Source: Sinorhizobium psoraleae (GTDB lineage Bacteria; Pseudomonadota; Alphaproteobacteria; Rhizobiales; Rhizobiaceae). From it: a stretch of 64,000 nucleotides of DNA. The notes under the pieces are model-generated. The model made no database searches. It saw only the letters and a list, made by a program, of their open reading frames with translations, and was not told the DNA's origin. The stretch's first letter is position 1. The number at the start of each line of letters is the position of its first letter. The stretch is from assembly GCF_013283645.1 (NCBI RefSeq), contig NZ_JABEKV010000003.1:62001-126000 (forward strand), in the 5' to 3' direction. Shown one piece after another: positions 53,263 through 62,389 of this stretch. A program made the position numbers and the translations under genes.

Positions 53263-54058
53263 GTGAAACGGATGACGACGCGACTGCTGGTGACGGGAGC
53301 GGGCGGTGCACTGGGCCGCCATGCCCGGCAGGGTTTGAAGGGCTGTGCGAAGGTTCTGCGCCTGTCGGATATCGCCGATCTTGCCCCGTCCGAGGACTTT
53401 GAGGAGGTGGTCCGGTGCGACCTCGCCGACCGGCAGGCCGTCGATGATCTCACGCGCGGCTGCGACACAATCCTGCATCTTGGCGCGATCTCCATCGAAG
53501 CCGATTTCGACGGGCTGCTCCAGGCCAACATTCTCGGCACCTACAATCGGTACAGCCCGAAAGGCGCGCGTCAGACGCATCATCTTCGCGAGCACCAACC
53601 ATGTGACGGGCTTTTACGGCATCGGCGAGACCCTCGACCACGCCTCGCCGCGTCGGCCGGACAGTCTTTACGGCGTCAGCAAGTGCTTCGGCGAGGATCT
53701 CGGCCGGCTCTATTTCGACAAGTACGGGCTGGAGACGGCTTGCCTCCGGATCGGCAGTTGCTTCGTCGAGCCAACGAACCGACGCATGCTTTCGACTTGG
53801 CTGAGCCCGCGCGATTTCCTGTCGCCGGTGCGCAAGCTTCTCGAAGCTCCGTCCATCGGCTACCTGATGCTGTACGGCGCCTCGGCGAACCGCGACGCGT
53901 GGTGGTCGAACGCGCACGCCGATTTCCTCGGCTGGCAGCCGATGGACAGCAGCGAACCTTACGGGCAAGCAATCGAGCAGCGCGAGCACGGATCTGCGGA
54001 AGGCAACACGTACCAGGGCGGTCGCCTTGCGACGGTTGAGGCCCGCCTCGGGGATTAG
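53263..54058 (+). pseudogene. udh: Uronate dehydrogenase-like gene with a frameshift
   Basis: The first frame (TTRLLVTGAGGALGRHARQG, then DTILHLGAISIEADFDGLLQ, ANILGTYN) breaks near 53550. The second frame continues with RRIIFASTNHVTGFYGIGET, the YGVSKCFGE (YxxxK) block, IGSCFVEPTNRRMLSTWLS and ASANRDAWWSN to the stop at 54058. Together they match bacterial uronate dehydrogenases (Udh) through most of their length. Udh oxidises glucuronate/galacturonate to the aldarolactone using NAD+. The break removes a few bases around the 'NLYEAA' segment of the family. It may be decay or a sequence error. Confidence 0.8.
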
Positions 54059-54080
54059 AGGCAGATCGCGCTGCGTAAAT

Positions 54081-54269
54081 ACCCCCCTCTGCCCTGCCGG
54101 GCATCTCCCCCACAAGGGGGGAGATCGGCTAGAAGCAAAAACCTCGCCCAACAGCGATCTCGTGAACGCCGAACTCAACCGTGAGCGGCGCGCAACTGGT
54201 TGAGCGGGACATCGCCGCTTATCGATCTCCCCCCTTGTGGGGGAGATGCCCAGCAGGGCAGAGGGGGGT
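54081..54269. repeat. Inverted pair of mosaic-repeat arms
   Basis: A 47-bp arm at 54081-54127 and its inverse at 54223-54269 differ at one base (CCCGGC against CCCAGC) and flank 95 bases of unique sequence. The arms contain CTCCCCCC, CTTGTGGGGGAGATGCCC and GCAGGGCAGAGGGGGGT. The structure is a RIME-like composite element in the 274-bp gap between the broken udh gene and the orphan binding protein gene. It could fold into a long stem in RNA. Confidence 0.75.
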
Positions 54270-54332
54270 GCCACGGCGACCAACTCGCAGCTGTGCCCCC
54301 GCGGTGAGCGCAACGACCCAGTGAGCAGGCGT

Positions 54333-55619
54333 TCAGCCGGCGCGGACGGTCGCTTTCCCCTCCTCGACGAGACGTGTTGCAGCATCCGCGATCGATATGC
54401 GGTCGAAGGCGAGCTCGTCGGCAATCGGGCGAAATACGCGATGGTCGAACTCCGTCGCACCGAGCGGTGCCGGGGGCGGATAGCTGCCGACCTGATCCTT
54501 CAGGGCGTTGATGTATTTCACCGTTTCCGCTTCCGTCGGGTTGAGCTGTGGCAGTATTGCCTCGCGAACTGTCGGCGACATCGGCACGCCGCGTTCGACC
54601 CCGAGAATCCTGCCGGCCTCGACATCGTTGACGAAGAAACTGATGAACTTGGCGGCTTCTTCTCCATGCTCCGTGGTGGCGCCGACGCTCCAGATCAGCG
54701 CAGGGCGATAATAGTGGCCGGATGGGCCGCCCGTCTCGGCCCGCGGCAGCATGCCGATACCGAGCTTGCTCTTCATGATGAGCTGGTAGCCGATCATCTG
54801 GTTCGAATAGGCCATGCCGATCGCCGAATAGCCGAGCGCCAGGCAGTTGGTGTCGATGGTATTCTGGTCGAGCGTCTGGATGTCGGCCCCCACGGTGCCG
54901 CCCCGCTTGCGCAGATCTTCCCAGTAGGCATACCACTCCTTGGCCTCTTCGACGCCAAAGCCCAATCCGCTTTCGTTGAAAAGACTGCTGCCGCGCTGTC
55001 TGAGCCAGGCATCGAAGACATAGGTGTAGCGAGCTGCATAAGGCCCGCCGCCCTTGCCGGTGGCCTTCGCCATTTCGACCGCGATGTCGGCGTATTCCGA
55101 CCAGGTGGTGTCAAGCCCGGGAGGGGTGATGCCTGCTTTTGCGAAGGCATCCGCGTCGTAGAACAATGCAAAGGAATTGAGGCCGAGGCCGATACCCCAG
55201 AGCTTTCCGTCCACGGTCGTCAGCTTCAGCACATCATCGCCGAAGTCTTTCACATTCAGCACCGAAGCGATGAATGGATCGAGGGCGAGGCAGGCGCCGC
55301 GCTTCGAGTAATCCGAAATCGTATTGGGTTCGAGCTGGAAGATGTCGGCGATGGAGCGACCAGCCATCTGCGTCGCGAGCTTTGTCCAGTAGCCGTCGCC
55401 GCTCAGGCTCTCGCCGACAACGGTGATGTCGGGATTCTTCTCCTGGAAGAGCTTGGCAACGCTCAATGTTCGCTTGGAGCGATCGTTGGAACCCCACCAC
55501 ATGGCGCGCAGGTTAACGTTTTCCGCCGCGAATGTCGGCCGGAGGCCACCGGGGCCGAGCGCAATGCCAGCAGTCGCGCCGGCCGCGCCGAGCATGAATG
55601 TGCGTCGATTGAGTCGCAT
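54333..55619 (-). CDS. Orphan sugar ABC binding protein (CUT1), paralogue of 40531
   Basis: The 428-residue protein has a leader with twin arginines (MRLNRRTFMLGAAGATAGIA; NRRTFMLG). Its mature start LRAMWWGSNDRSKRTLSVAK aligns with LRLLWWGSQTRADRTNKVSE of the 40531 protein; equal length and shared later blocks (ILGVERGVP, LATQMAG) confirm paralogy. No permease or ATPase is adjacent. It is divergent from the LacI gene. It may share the membrane parts of the TetR-controlled importer. The substrate could be an oligosaccharide handled by the DUF2264 operon. Confidence 0.88.
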   Translation of the reverse strand: MRLNRRTFMLGAAGATAGIALGPGGLRPTFAAENVNLRAMWWGSNDRSKRTLSVAKLFQEKNPDITVVGESLSGDGYWTKLATQMAGRSIADIFQLEPNTISDYSKRGACLALDPFIASVLNVKDFGDDVLKLTTVDGKLWGIGLGLNSFALFYDADAFAKAGITPPGLDTTWSEYADIAVEMAKATGKGGGPYAARYTYVFDAWLRQRGSSLFNESGLGFGVEEAKEWYAYWEDLRKRGGTVGADIQTLDQNTIDTNCLALGYSAIGMAYSNQMIGYQLIMKSKLGIGMLPRAETGGPSGHYYRPALIWSVGATTEHGEEAAKFISFFVNDVEAGRILGVERGVPMSPTVREAILPQLNPTEAETVKYINALKDQVGSYPPPAPLGATEFDHRVFRPIADELAFDRISIADAATRLVEEGKATVRAG

Positions 55620-55733
55620 GCGAATCCTCCCTCTCGTTACCTGCCTCGCGCCCTCCTCCAGCGTCCGGCGGACCAAAGTTCCGCAATAACATTATGCAAA
55701 AATCCAAATCGTGCAAGAAATTGTTTTGTGCTT

Positions 55734-55756
55734 GCAAATTTGCGTGATTTGCGCAA
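55734..55756. promoter_or_regulatory. LacI-type operator candidates
   Basis: GCAAATTTGC (55734-55743) and TTGCGCAA (55749-55756) are two perfect short palindromes, 13 bases apart centre to centre, just upstream of the LacI start (55767). TGCAAA half-sites recur nearby (55694-55700). They lie between divergent genes. Confidence 0.5.
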
Positions 55757-55766
55757 CATTTGCGAT

Positions 55767-56792
55767 ATGAGTGACACGCCCACAAAACGATTCCGCCAAT
55801 CCGACATCGCCACCCGCGCCGGAGTTTCGGTTTCCACCGTCTCGCGCGTTCTCGCGAACGAGCCCGGCATCAGCGAAGACGTCCGCCGGCAGATTCTGAA
55901 GGTTGCAAGCGACCTCGGCTACCCCTTGAAGGTCGGCCCGAAGACGTCCCCTGGGACCTTGGCGCTGATCGCGAGCAATGGCGTCACCGGAGTCTTAAGC
56001 ATTTTCTACGAGGGTATTGTCGAGGGCTTGCGTTCAGAGGCGGCCCTCAAGGGCATTCCCTTTGACATCCGTCTGATCAGCGAGGCGAAAGCAACGCCCG
56101 AGACTGTCCGGGATCTGATGGCATCCGTCGGCGCGCAAGGGCTGTTCCTGGTCGGCATCGACCCCGGTGAGGGGCTCAGCGCCTGGCTGATGGAAAGCCG
56201 CACGCCCGTGATACTCGTCAACGGCACCGACCCTCAACTGCGCTTCGAAGGCGTCTCGCCGTCGAACTTCTTCGGCGCCCATGCCGCAACGCAGCGGCTC
56301 CTCGGCGCCGGCCACCGCCGCATCCTTCATCTGACCGGATCGCATCGGCAGACGATCCGCGAGCGCATACGCGGTTTCGAAACGGCAGTCGCTTCGGTTG
56401 GAGGCGAGGCGCGTGTCATCCGCTTGCCGTTCGAGACCAATGCGAGCGTCGAGTCGCATGCGGCGACACTTGCCGTACTCAAGGAGGATCCCGGCTTCTC
56501 GGCTGCCTTCTGCATGAACGACTTTGTCGCCGTCGGCGTCCTCGAAGCGGTGACCGAGCTCGGCCTCAGGGTGCCCAGGGATTTTGCCATCGTCGGCTTC
56601 GACGACCTGCCCTGCGCCGAGATGTCAAGTCCACGTCTGGCGACGATGCGCGTCGATCGGGTGGCCCTTGGCCGCGAGGCGGTCGGCATGATGCACTTCC
56701 GCTTCCGCCACCCGGAGGCCCCCGCCCGGCACGTGTCCCACGCGGTCATCCCGGTACATGGCGGCACACTAGTCGAAGGACAGCGCTCATGA
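55767..56792 (+). CDS. LacI-family transcriptional regulator
   Basis: The 341-residue protein has the HTH (RQSDIATRAGVSVSTVSRVL), a hinge helix (GISEDVRRQILKVASDLGYP) and a periplasmic-binding-like effector domain (GFDDLPCAEMSSPRLATM). The ATG at 55767 gives the standard LacI N-terminus; a longer frame upstream is a shadow. It heads a tightly overlapping operon with the DUF2264, dehydrogenase and isomerase genes. It is divergent from the orphan binding protein and probably controls both. Confidence 0.93.
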   Translation: MSDTPTKRFRQSDIATRAGVSVSTVSRVLANEPGISEDVRRQILKVASDLGYPLKVGPKTSPGTLALIASNGVTGVLSIFYEGIVEGLRSEAALKGIPFDIRLISEAKATPETVRDLMASVGAQGLFLVGIDPGEGLSAWLMESRTPVILVNGTDPQLRFEGVSPSNFFGAHAATQRLLGAGHRRILHLTGSHRQTIRERIRGFETAVASVGGEARVIRLPFETNASVESHAATLAVLKEDPGFSAAFCMNDFVAVGVLEAVTELGLRVPRDFAIVGFDDLPCAEMSSPRLATMRVDRVALGREAVGMMHFRFRHPEAPARHVSHAVIPVHGGTLVEGQRS

Positions 56793-58642
56793 CCTATGAT
56801 CCTGCCAGTGCCAATCCGCTTGGCTCCAATCCACTGGCAACGCGCAGTGACATGCAGCGCGCCCTGATCGACCTCTTCGATCCGCTGCTGCCGTATTTTT
56901 CCGAGGGAAATGCCCGCGTCCGTCTCGACGCCGCCGCCGCGCACTTCGATCGCGCCGCTGCTGATCTCGAAGGTTTCGCACGCCCTCTCTGGGGACTCGC
57001 ACCTTTCGGCGCCGGCGGCGGCCACTTCGCCCATTGGGACCGCTATGCGGAGGGGATCGCCAACGGCACCGATCCGGATCATCCGGAATTCTGGGGCAAT
57101 GTGAACGGCCGCGACCAGCGCATGGTCGAGCTCGCCGCGCTGGGCTTCGCGCTTGTCCTGGTGCCGGAAAAACTGTGGGATCCGCTGAGCCCTCGGGCGA
57201 AAGACAACCTCGTCGCCTATCTCATCCATGCCCGCCAGTTCGACTACGCCGACAACAACTGGAAGTTCTTCCGGATATTCGTCGACATCGCTCTGGATCG
57301 TCTCGGCGTCGAATACGACCGCAGCCTGACCAGGCAGTATCTGACCGAACTCGAAGGCTTCTACATTGCGGATGGTTGGTACCGCGACGGCAATGTGCGG
57401 CGCATCGACCACTACATTCCGTTCGCCATGCACTTCTATGGGCTGATCTACTCGCGCTTCGTCGACGACGATTGCGCGAAGCGCTACCGCGAGCGCGCTC
57501 TCGCCTTCGCACAGGATTTTCGTCACTGGTTCGCCGAGGACGGAGCGACCCTCCCCTTTGGCCGCAGTCTCACCTACCGTTTCGCCTGCGCCGGCTTCTG
57601 GTCGGCGCTCGCCTTTGCCGATCTCGAGGCGCTACCCTGGGGAGAGATCAAGGGGCTTTGTCTCCGCCACCTCAGATGGTGGGCGGACAAGCCGATGACG
57701 CATCGTGACGGCGTGCTGTCGATCGGCTACGGCTATCCCAACCTGCTCATGTCGGAAAACTACAATTCCGCCGGCTCGCCCTATTGGGCGTTCAAGGCCT
57801 TCCTGCCGCTTGCGGTCGGCGAAGACCATCCATTCTGGGCGACCCCGGAAACGCCTCTGGCGCCGCTCGACGAGACGGTCGCCCTTCGTCACCCGGGCAT
57901 GATGGTGATGCCTTGCAAGGGCGACGTGGTGGCGCTCTCCTCGGGCCAGGAAAACCGGCAGATGCGGTTCGGTTCGGAGAAATACGCGAAGTTCGCCTAT
58001 TCGACGCGCTATGGCTTCAGCGTCGAGAGCGACGAACGGGGTTTTGCCGGCGGCGCTTTCGATTCCATGCTGGCCTTCAGCGACGATGGCATTCACTACC
58101 GGGTGCGCGAGAGCAATGACGAGGTTCGTCTTGCCGGTAACGTGCTCTTTTCCAGATGGTCGCCCTGGCCTGATGTCGTCGTCGAGACCTGGCTGCTACC
58201 GTCGTCGCCCTGGCATGTGCGTGTGCATCGGATCACGACCCCAAGGGTGCTCGAGACAGCCGAAGGCGGCTTTGCCATCGCCCGACGAGATTTTGAGGCG
58301 GACGCGCTTTTCTCGGCACCGGGCTCGGCTTATGCCGTCGGCGAGGAGGATTTCAGCGGAATCCGCGACCTCGGCTCGACTATTATACGCGAAGGCATGG
58401 CTCAGAAGGCTCCGCCAAATACCAACCTGATCGCCGCAAAGACGCTGGTGCCGCAGCTGCGTGCCACCATACCGGCCGGGGAAACCATCCTGCGCTGCGC
58501 GGTGATCGCAGTTCGCGACACCTCTACCGTGTCGGGCGAGTGGTTGAGACCGCCGGCGGCCCCTGGCATCGACGAACTGCGCATCCTCGCAAGGCAGGGC
58601 GGCAGCGTGAGTGCGATGGACGCACCGGGACGAATGCCATGA
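56789..58642 (+). CDS. DUF2264 family protein (GH154-like glycosidase candidate)
   Basis: A 617-residue protein. The N-terminal two-thirds match DUF2264: PLWGLAPFGAGGGHFAHWDR, ADNNWKFFRIFVDIALDRLG, DGWYRDGNVRRIDHYIPFAM, LPFGRSLTYRFACAGFWSAL and LLMSENYNSAGSPYWAFKAF. These suggest an (alpha/alpha)6 barrel with an active cleft. To my memory CAZy places such proteins in GH154, some members of which act as beta-glucuronidases. No signal peptide is seen, so the substrate is probably imported. Four-base overlap with the LacI and dehydrogenase genes. Confidence 0.75.
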   Translation: MTYDPASANPLGSNPLATRSDMQRALIDLFDPLLPYFSEGNARVRLDAAAAHFDRAAADLEGFARPLWGLAPFGAGGGHFAHWDRYAEGIANGTDPDHPEFWGNVNGRDQRMVELAALGFALVLVPEKLWDPLSPRAKDNLVAYLIHARQFDYADNNWKFFRIFVDIALDRLGVEYDRSLTRQYLTELEGFYIADGWYRDGNVRRIDHYIPFAMHFYGLIYSRFVDDDCAKRYRERALAFAQDFRHWFAEDGATLPFGRSLTYRFACAGFWSALAFADLEALPWGEIKGLCLRHLRWWADKPMTHRDGVLSIGYGYPNLLMSENYNSAGSPYWAFKAFLPLAVGEDHPFWATPETPLAPLDETVALRHPGMMVMPCKGDVVALSSGQENRQMRFGSEKYAKFAYSTRYGFSVESDERGFAGGAFDSMLAFSDDGIHYRVRESNDEVRLAGNVLFSRWSPWPDVVVETWLLPSSPWHVRVHRITTPRVLETAEGGFAIARRDFEADALFSAPGSAYAVGEEDFSGIRDLGSTIIREGMAQKAPPNTNLIAAKTLVPQLRATIPAGETILRCAVIAVRDTSTVSGEWLRPPAAPGIDELRILARQGGSVSAMDAPGRMP

Positions 58643-59649
58643 GGCGTCCCGCGATTGCCTTTGCGATGCAGCCCGAAAGGACGCGATACGTCCTGACACC
58701 GGAGCTTCTGCTGCGGTTCGATGATCTTGCCCGTATTCTGGATCAACAACCGATGACGGAGTTCGGCGACGACCGGGCAAAGCGGCTGTTGGCTGAAGCG
58801 GAAATCCTCGTGACTGGATGGGGCGCCCCGCTGTTCGATAGAGCGGCGCTTGCGGCGGCACCGCGCCTTCGCTTCGTCGTGCATGCGGCCGGAACGATCA
58901 AGGGTGTGATCGACGATTGGGTCTTCGACGCCGGCGTGGCGGTCAGCCATGCCGCCGAAGCCAATGCAGTGCCGGTCGCCGAGTTTACGCTCGCGGCAAT
59001 CATCTTTGCGGGCAAGCAGGTGTTTCGGTTCCGTGATCTCTATGCCGCCGACCGTGACCGCACCCGCACCTATCTCCTGCAAGGGCAGCCGATTGGAAAC
59101 TATCGCCGCACTATCGGGATTGTCGGCGCATCGAAGATCGGCAGACGGGTGATCGAGCTTCTTCGTCCGTTCGATTATCAGGTGCTGCTCTATGATCCGT
59201 TGGTCGGCCGGGATGCCGCTTCCGCCCTCAATGTCGAGAAGGTCGACCTCGATGCTTTGATGGCGCGCGCGGACATCGTGTCGCTGCACGCGCCGTCGCT
59301 GCCCGAGACCCTGCACATGATCGACGCCCGGCAGTTGTCTCTCATGAAGGACGGCGCAACCCTTATCAACACGGCGCGCGGCGCGCTTGTGGACGAGGCC
59401 GCGCTGATCGACAAGCTGAAGACGGGTACGATCGATGCGATCATCGATGTCACGCATCCCGAGGTGCCGGAAAGCCGCTCGCCGCTCTATGACCTTCCGA
59501 ACGTGTTCCTGACCCCGCACATTGCCGGCGCTATCGGACTCGAACGTACGCGCCTCGGCGAAATGGCGCTCGATGAAATCACCCGGTTCATCGACGGTCG
59601 GCCACTGCTTTTCGAAGTCCGCAAGGGCGACCTGGAGCGCATGGCATGA
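58639..59649 (+). CDS. D-2-hydroxyacid dehydrogenase family protein
   Basis: The 336-residue protein has the nucleotide-binding block IGIVGASKIGRRVIELL, the catalytic Arg in INTARGALVDEAAL, a Glu in DVTHPEVPES, and the catalytic His in LTPHIAGAIG. It would reduce a 2-keto acid, or oxidise a 2-hydroxy acid, with NAD(P). Its start overlaps the DUF2264 stop (ATGA) and its stop overlaps the isomerase start. In this context it may act on a sugar-acid product. Confidence 0.88.
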   Translation: MRRPAIAFAMQPERTRYVLTPELLLRFDDLARILDQQPMTEFGDDRAKRLLAEAEILVTGWGAPLFDRAALAAAPRLRFVVHAAGTIKGVIDDWVFDAGVAVSHAAEANAVPVAEFTLAAIIFAGKQVFRFRDLYAADRDRTRTYLLQGQPIGNYRRTIGIVGASKIGRRVIELLRPFDYQVLLYDPLVGRDAASALNVEKVDLDALMARADIVSLHAPSLPETLHMIDARQLSLMKDGATLINTARGALVDEAALIDKLKTGTIDAIIDVTHPEVPESRSPLYDLPNVFLTPHIAGAIGLERTRLGEMALDEITRFIDGRPLLFEVRKGDLERMA

Positions 59650-60416
59650 GCGGTTTCGAACCTGCGCTCTGCACCGTCACGTTCCGCAAGATGCCCGCAG
59701 AAAGGGTCCTGGAGCTGGCCGTCCAAGCCGGGCTTGCGGCAATCGAATGGGCAGGCGATGCGCATGTCGTCCCCGGGGACGAGCCGGTCGCCCGGAACCT
59801 CGCGCGCCTTTGCGAAAGCGCGGGGTTGGCGACGTCCTATGGTTCCTACGTTGCGCCGCCGACCGACGACCTTCCCGTGTTCCGACGCGCGCTCGACAGT
59901 GCGATCGCGCTTGGCGCCTCGAATATCCGCATCTGGCCCGGCACGCGGCAGCGCGATTCCAAGGACTACAGCGAAGGTGAAAGACGCACGGCGGCGGCCG
60001 CGATCCGTGATATGGGCGCGGAAGCCGCGCGCCATGGCGTCACCGTATCACTGGAATATCACCCGCAGTCCCTGACGGATGAAAGCGACTCGGCGCGGCG
60101 TCTGATTGACGCGATCGCCCACGACAACGTCTATCTTTATTGGCAGCCGCGGCCCGGGCTTCCGCTTGGCGAAGCTCTGGCCGAGGTCGCCCAGATCGGT
60201 GAGCATGTTTCACATGTCCATGTCTTTGCCTGGGACGCTGACCGCAACCGCTTCTCACTGAGGTCGGCGTCCGATTATTGGCGAACGGTTCTGGCCGAAA
60301 TGCCCGCGTCGCGCTGGACCGGAAGGCGATTTGCCATGCTGGAGTTCGTGGCAAATGACGACCCGGCGGCATTCCTCGAAGATGCCGCGACGCTCAGGCA
60401 CATTCTCGAAAGGTGA
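59646..60416 (+). CDS. Sugar phosphate isomerase/epimerase (TIM barrel)
   Basis: The 256-residue protein has the metal-site residues of the xylose-isomerase-like family: Glu in VSLEYHPQSL, VYLYWQPRPGL (a Gln where Asp is common), His in HVSHVHVFAWD and Glu in FAMLEFVAND. It overlaps the preceding gene by four bases and ends the LacI operon. Probable role: isomerisation of the sugar released by the DUF2264 enzyme. Exact substrate unknown. Confidence 0.82.
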   Translation: MSGFEPALCTVTFRKMPAERVLELAVQAGLAAIEWAGDAHVVPGDEPVARNLARLCESAGLATSYGSYVAPPTDDLPVFRRALDSAIALGASNIRIWPGTRQRDSKDYSEGERRTAAAAIRDMGAEAARHGVTVSLEYHPQSLTDESDSARRLIDAIAHDNVYLYWQPRPGLPLGEALAEVAQIGEHVSHVHVFAWDADRNRFSLRSASDYWRTVLAEMPASRWTGRRFAMLEFVANDDPAAFLEDAATLRHILER

Positions 60417-60563
60417 AGGCTGCCCGCATCAGCAGCGCCGAAGTGCTTCGACTGAACTGCCTCCGGCAAGCGACGCCACGGTGGGCGCGATCCGCGCAGC
60501 CCGGCGGGGCAACCATCCTGCATGTCCAGGTCTTGGCACGTTCCGCTCCATCGTAGCAGCTCG

Positions 60564-60589
60564 GGAACTCTTTGCCACGCTGGAGGGTT
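60564..60589 (+). promoter_or_regulatory. Candidate EcfG/RpoE2 promoter of the iron-permease-like gene
   Basis: GGAAC (60564-60568), 17 bases, GGTT (60586-60589). This is the same pattern as at 24471-24496 and fits GGAAC-N18-19-TT. The ATG at 60621 lies 31 bases downstream, a normal leader length. Confidence 0.5.
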
Positions 60590-60620
60590 ATCGGAAACGA
60601 ATGACGGTCGGGTGTCGCAA

Positions 60621-61046
60621 ATGTCTCAGAAGATCAATGCGTTCAGCAAATTCTCGACTGCAATAGCGGAATATTCCGGGCGGCCTGTCACCTTCACACT
60701 TGCGGTGGCCGCGATCGTCGTCTGGGGCGTGACCGGGCCACTGTTCGGCTTTTCCGAAGCATGGCAGCTGGTCGTGAACACCGGGACCACGATCGTAACC
60801 TTCCTCATGGTTTTCGTTCTCCAAAACTCTCAGATCCGCGATGGCATAGCGATCCAGGCGAAGCTCGACGAGCTCATCCTGACGAGCTCGGCGGAGAACA
60901 AGTATATCGGCATCGAGGAGCTTGATGAGCGTGAACTCAAGCGGATCACCGAGATCCTGAAGGAACATGCCAAGAGTGAGGATGATCGCGCTCTGCATGA
61001 GAAGATATCGCGAGCAGTCGAGCGGCAGCCAGAGGAAAGCGAATAA
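60621..61046 (+). CDS. Low-affinity iron permease-like membrane protein
   Basis: A 141-residue protein with two hydrophobic segments (VTFTLAVAAIVVWGVTGPLF and VVNTGTTIVTFLMVFVLQNS). A cytoplasmic helical tail (IAIQAKLDELILTSSAENKY) carries EELDERELKRI. This matches the bacterial low-affinity iron permease family (PF04120-type), which is often stress-linked. Whether bacterial members carry iron is not established. ATG 60621 is chosen; the longer frame upstream lacks similarity. Confidence 0.8.
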   Translation: MSQKINAFSKFSTAIAEYSGRPVTFTLAVAAIVVWGVTGPLFGFSEAWQLVVNTGTTIVTFLMVFVLQNSQIRDGIAIQAKLDELILTSSAENKYIGIEELDERELKRITEILKEHAKSEDDRALHEKISRAVERQPEESE

Positions 61047-61086
61047 CGAAAACGGCCCTGGCCGCGAGCACGCAGAAGGCGTCGCT

Positions 61087-61111
61087 GGAACCAAACGTCG
61101 GCGAGGCCGTT
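61087..61111 (+). promoter_or_regulatory. EcfG/RpoE2 promoter of the 61146 operon
   Basis: GGAAC (61087-61091), 16 bases, CGTT (61108-61111). This is a full match to the alphaproteobacterial EcfG consensus GGAAC-N16-17-CGTT. The ATG at 61146 is 34 bases downstream. It should put the hypothetical gene and the following SDR gene under the general stress response. Confidence 0.65.
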
Positions 61112-61118
61112 TGCGTAG

Positions 61119-61520
<402 letters not shown>

Positions 61521-61523
61521 GCC

Positions 61524-62306
61524 ATGTCGGGTCGATCGTCTGTCGCCTTGGTCACGGGCGCGGGGTCCGGCATCGGCCGCGCCACCGCACTTGCGCTTGC
61601 CGCCGACGGGATGAAGGTCGGCGTGCTCGGCCGTACCCGTTCAAAGCTGGAGAAGTCCGCTTCGCAGATCGCTGCCGCTGGCGGCAAAGCGCTGGTGCTT
61701 GAGGCAGATATCGCCGATGAGCTCGAGATGCGCAACGCCGTCAAGACGCTTGTGCGCGAATTCGAGCATCTCGATGTCGTCGTCGCAAATGCCGGTATCA
61801 ACGGCGTTTGGGCGCCGATCGATGACTTGAAGCCGTTTGAATGGGACAAGACCATTGCCGTCAATCTGCGCGGCACCTTTCTGACGCTGCATATGACGGT
61901 TCCCTACCTCAAGGAAAACGGCGGCGGCTCGATCGTCGTCGTGTCATCGATCAACGGTACGCGGACGTTCACCACACCCGGTGCAACCGCATATACCGCC
62001 ACCAAGGCGGCGCAGGTGGCGATCGTCCAGCAACTCGCCCTCGAATTGGCCAAGCACCACATTCGCGTCAATGCCGTCTGCCCGGGAGAGATCGAGACCG
62101 AAATCGAAGAAAACACCAGTATGCGCCATGAAGAGGAGACGGCGATAGCGGTCGAGTGGCCGGACGGCCAGGTTCCGATTACCGGCGGCAAGCCCGGCCG
62201 CAGTGAGGACGTTGCGGAAGTCATCCGCTTTCTGGTTTCGGATAGCGCGCGGCACGTGACCGGCAGCCCCATCTGGATCGATGGGGGCCAAGGCCTGCTG
62301 AGATAG
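61524..62306 (+). CDS. SDR-family oxidoreductase
   Basis: The 260-residue SDR has the nucleotide motif VTGAGSGIGRATAL, NAGINGVW, the catalytic Ser in VVVSSINGT and YTATKAAQ (YxxxK). The acid-free VGVLGRTRSKLE loop suggests NADP. It follows the hypothetical gene by 3 bases and shares its EcfG promoter, so it is probably stress-induced. Substrate unknown; such SDRs often detoxify carbonyls or process polyols. Confidence 0.87.
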   Translation: MSGRSSVALVTGAGSGIGRATALALAADGMKVGVLGRTRSKLEKSASQIAAAGGKALVLEADIADELEMRNAVKTLVREFEHLDVVVANAGINGVWAPIDDLKPFEWDKTIAVNLRGTFLTLHMTVPYLKENGGGSIVVVSSINGTRTFTTPGATAYTATKAAQVAIVQQLALELAKHHIRVNAVCPGEIETEIEENTSMRHEEETAIAVEWPDGQVPITGGKPGRSEDVAEVIRFLVSDSARHVTGSPIWIDGGQGLLR

Positions 62307-62312
62307 GTCGTG

Positions 62313-62364
62313 GCGCCAGATCATTCTCATCGTTTCAACGAAACAGTTAGAATGATCTAGGCGC
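62313..62364. repeat. Long hairpin, rhizobial intergenic palindrome family
   Basis: Outer GCGCC/GGCGC, a one-base bulge, perfect AGATCATTCT / AGAATGATCT, and an inner GTTTC-AAC-GAAAC form a two-part stem. It lies between the convergent SDR and GFA genes, 7 bases past the SDR stop. Probably a shared transcript end. Confidence 0.65.
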
Positions 62365-62389
62365 AGGCCTCATGTTCAGAGGCAGAGGA

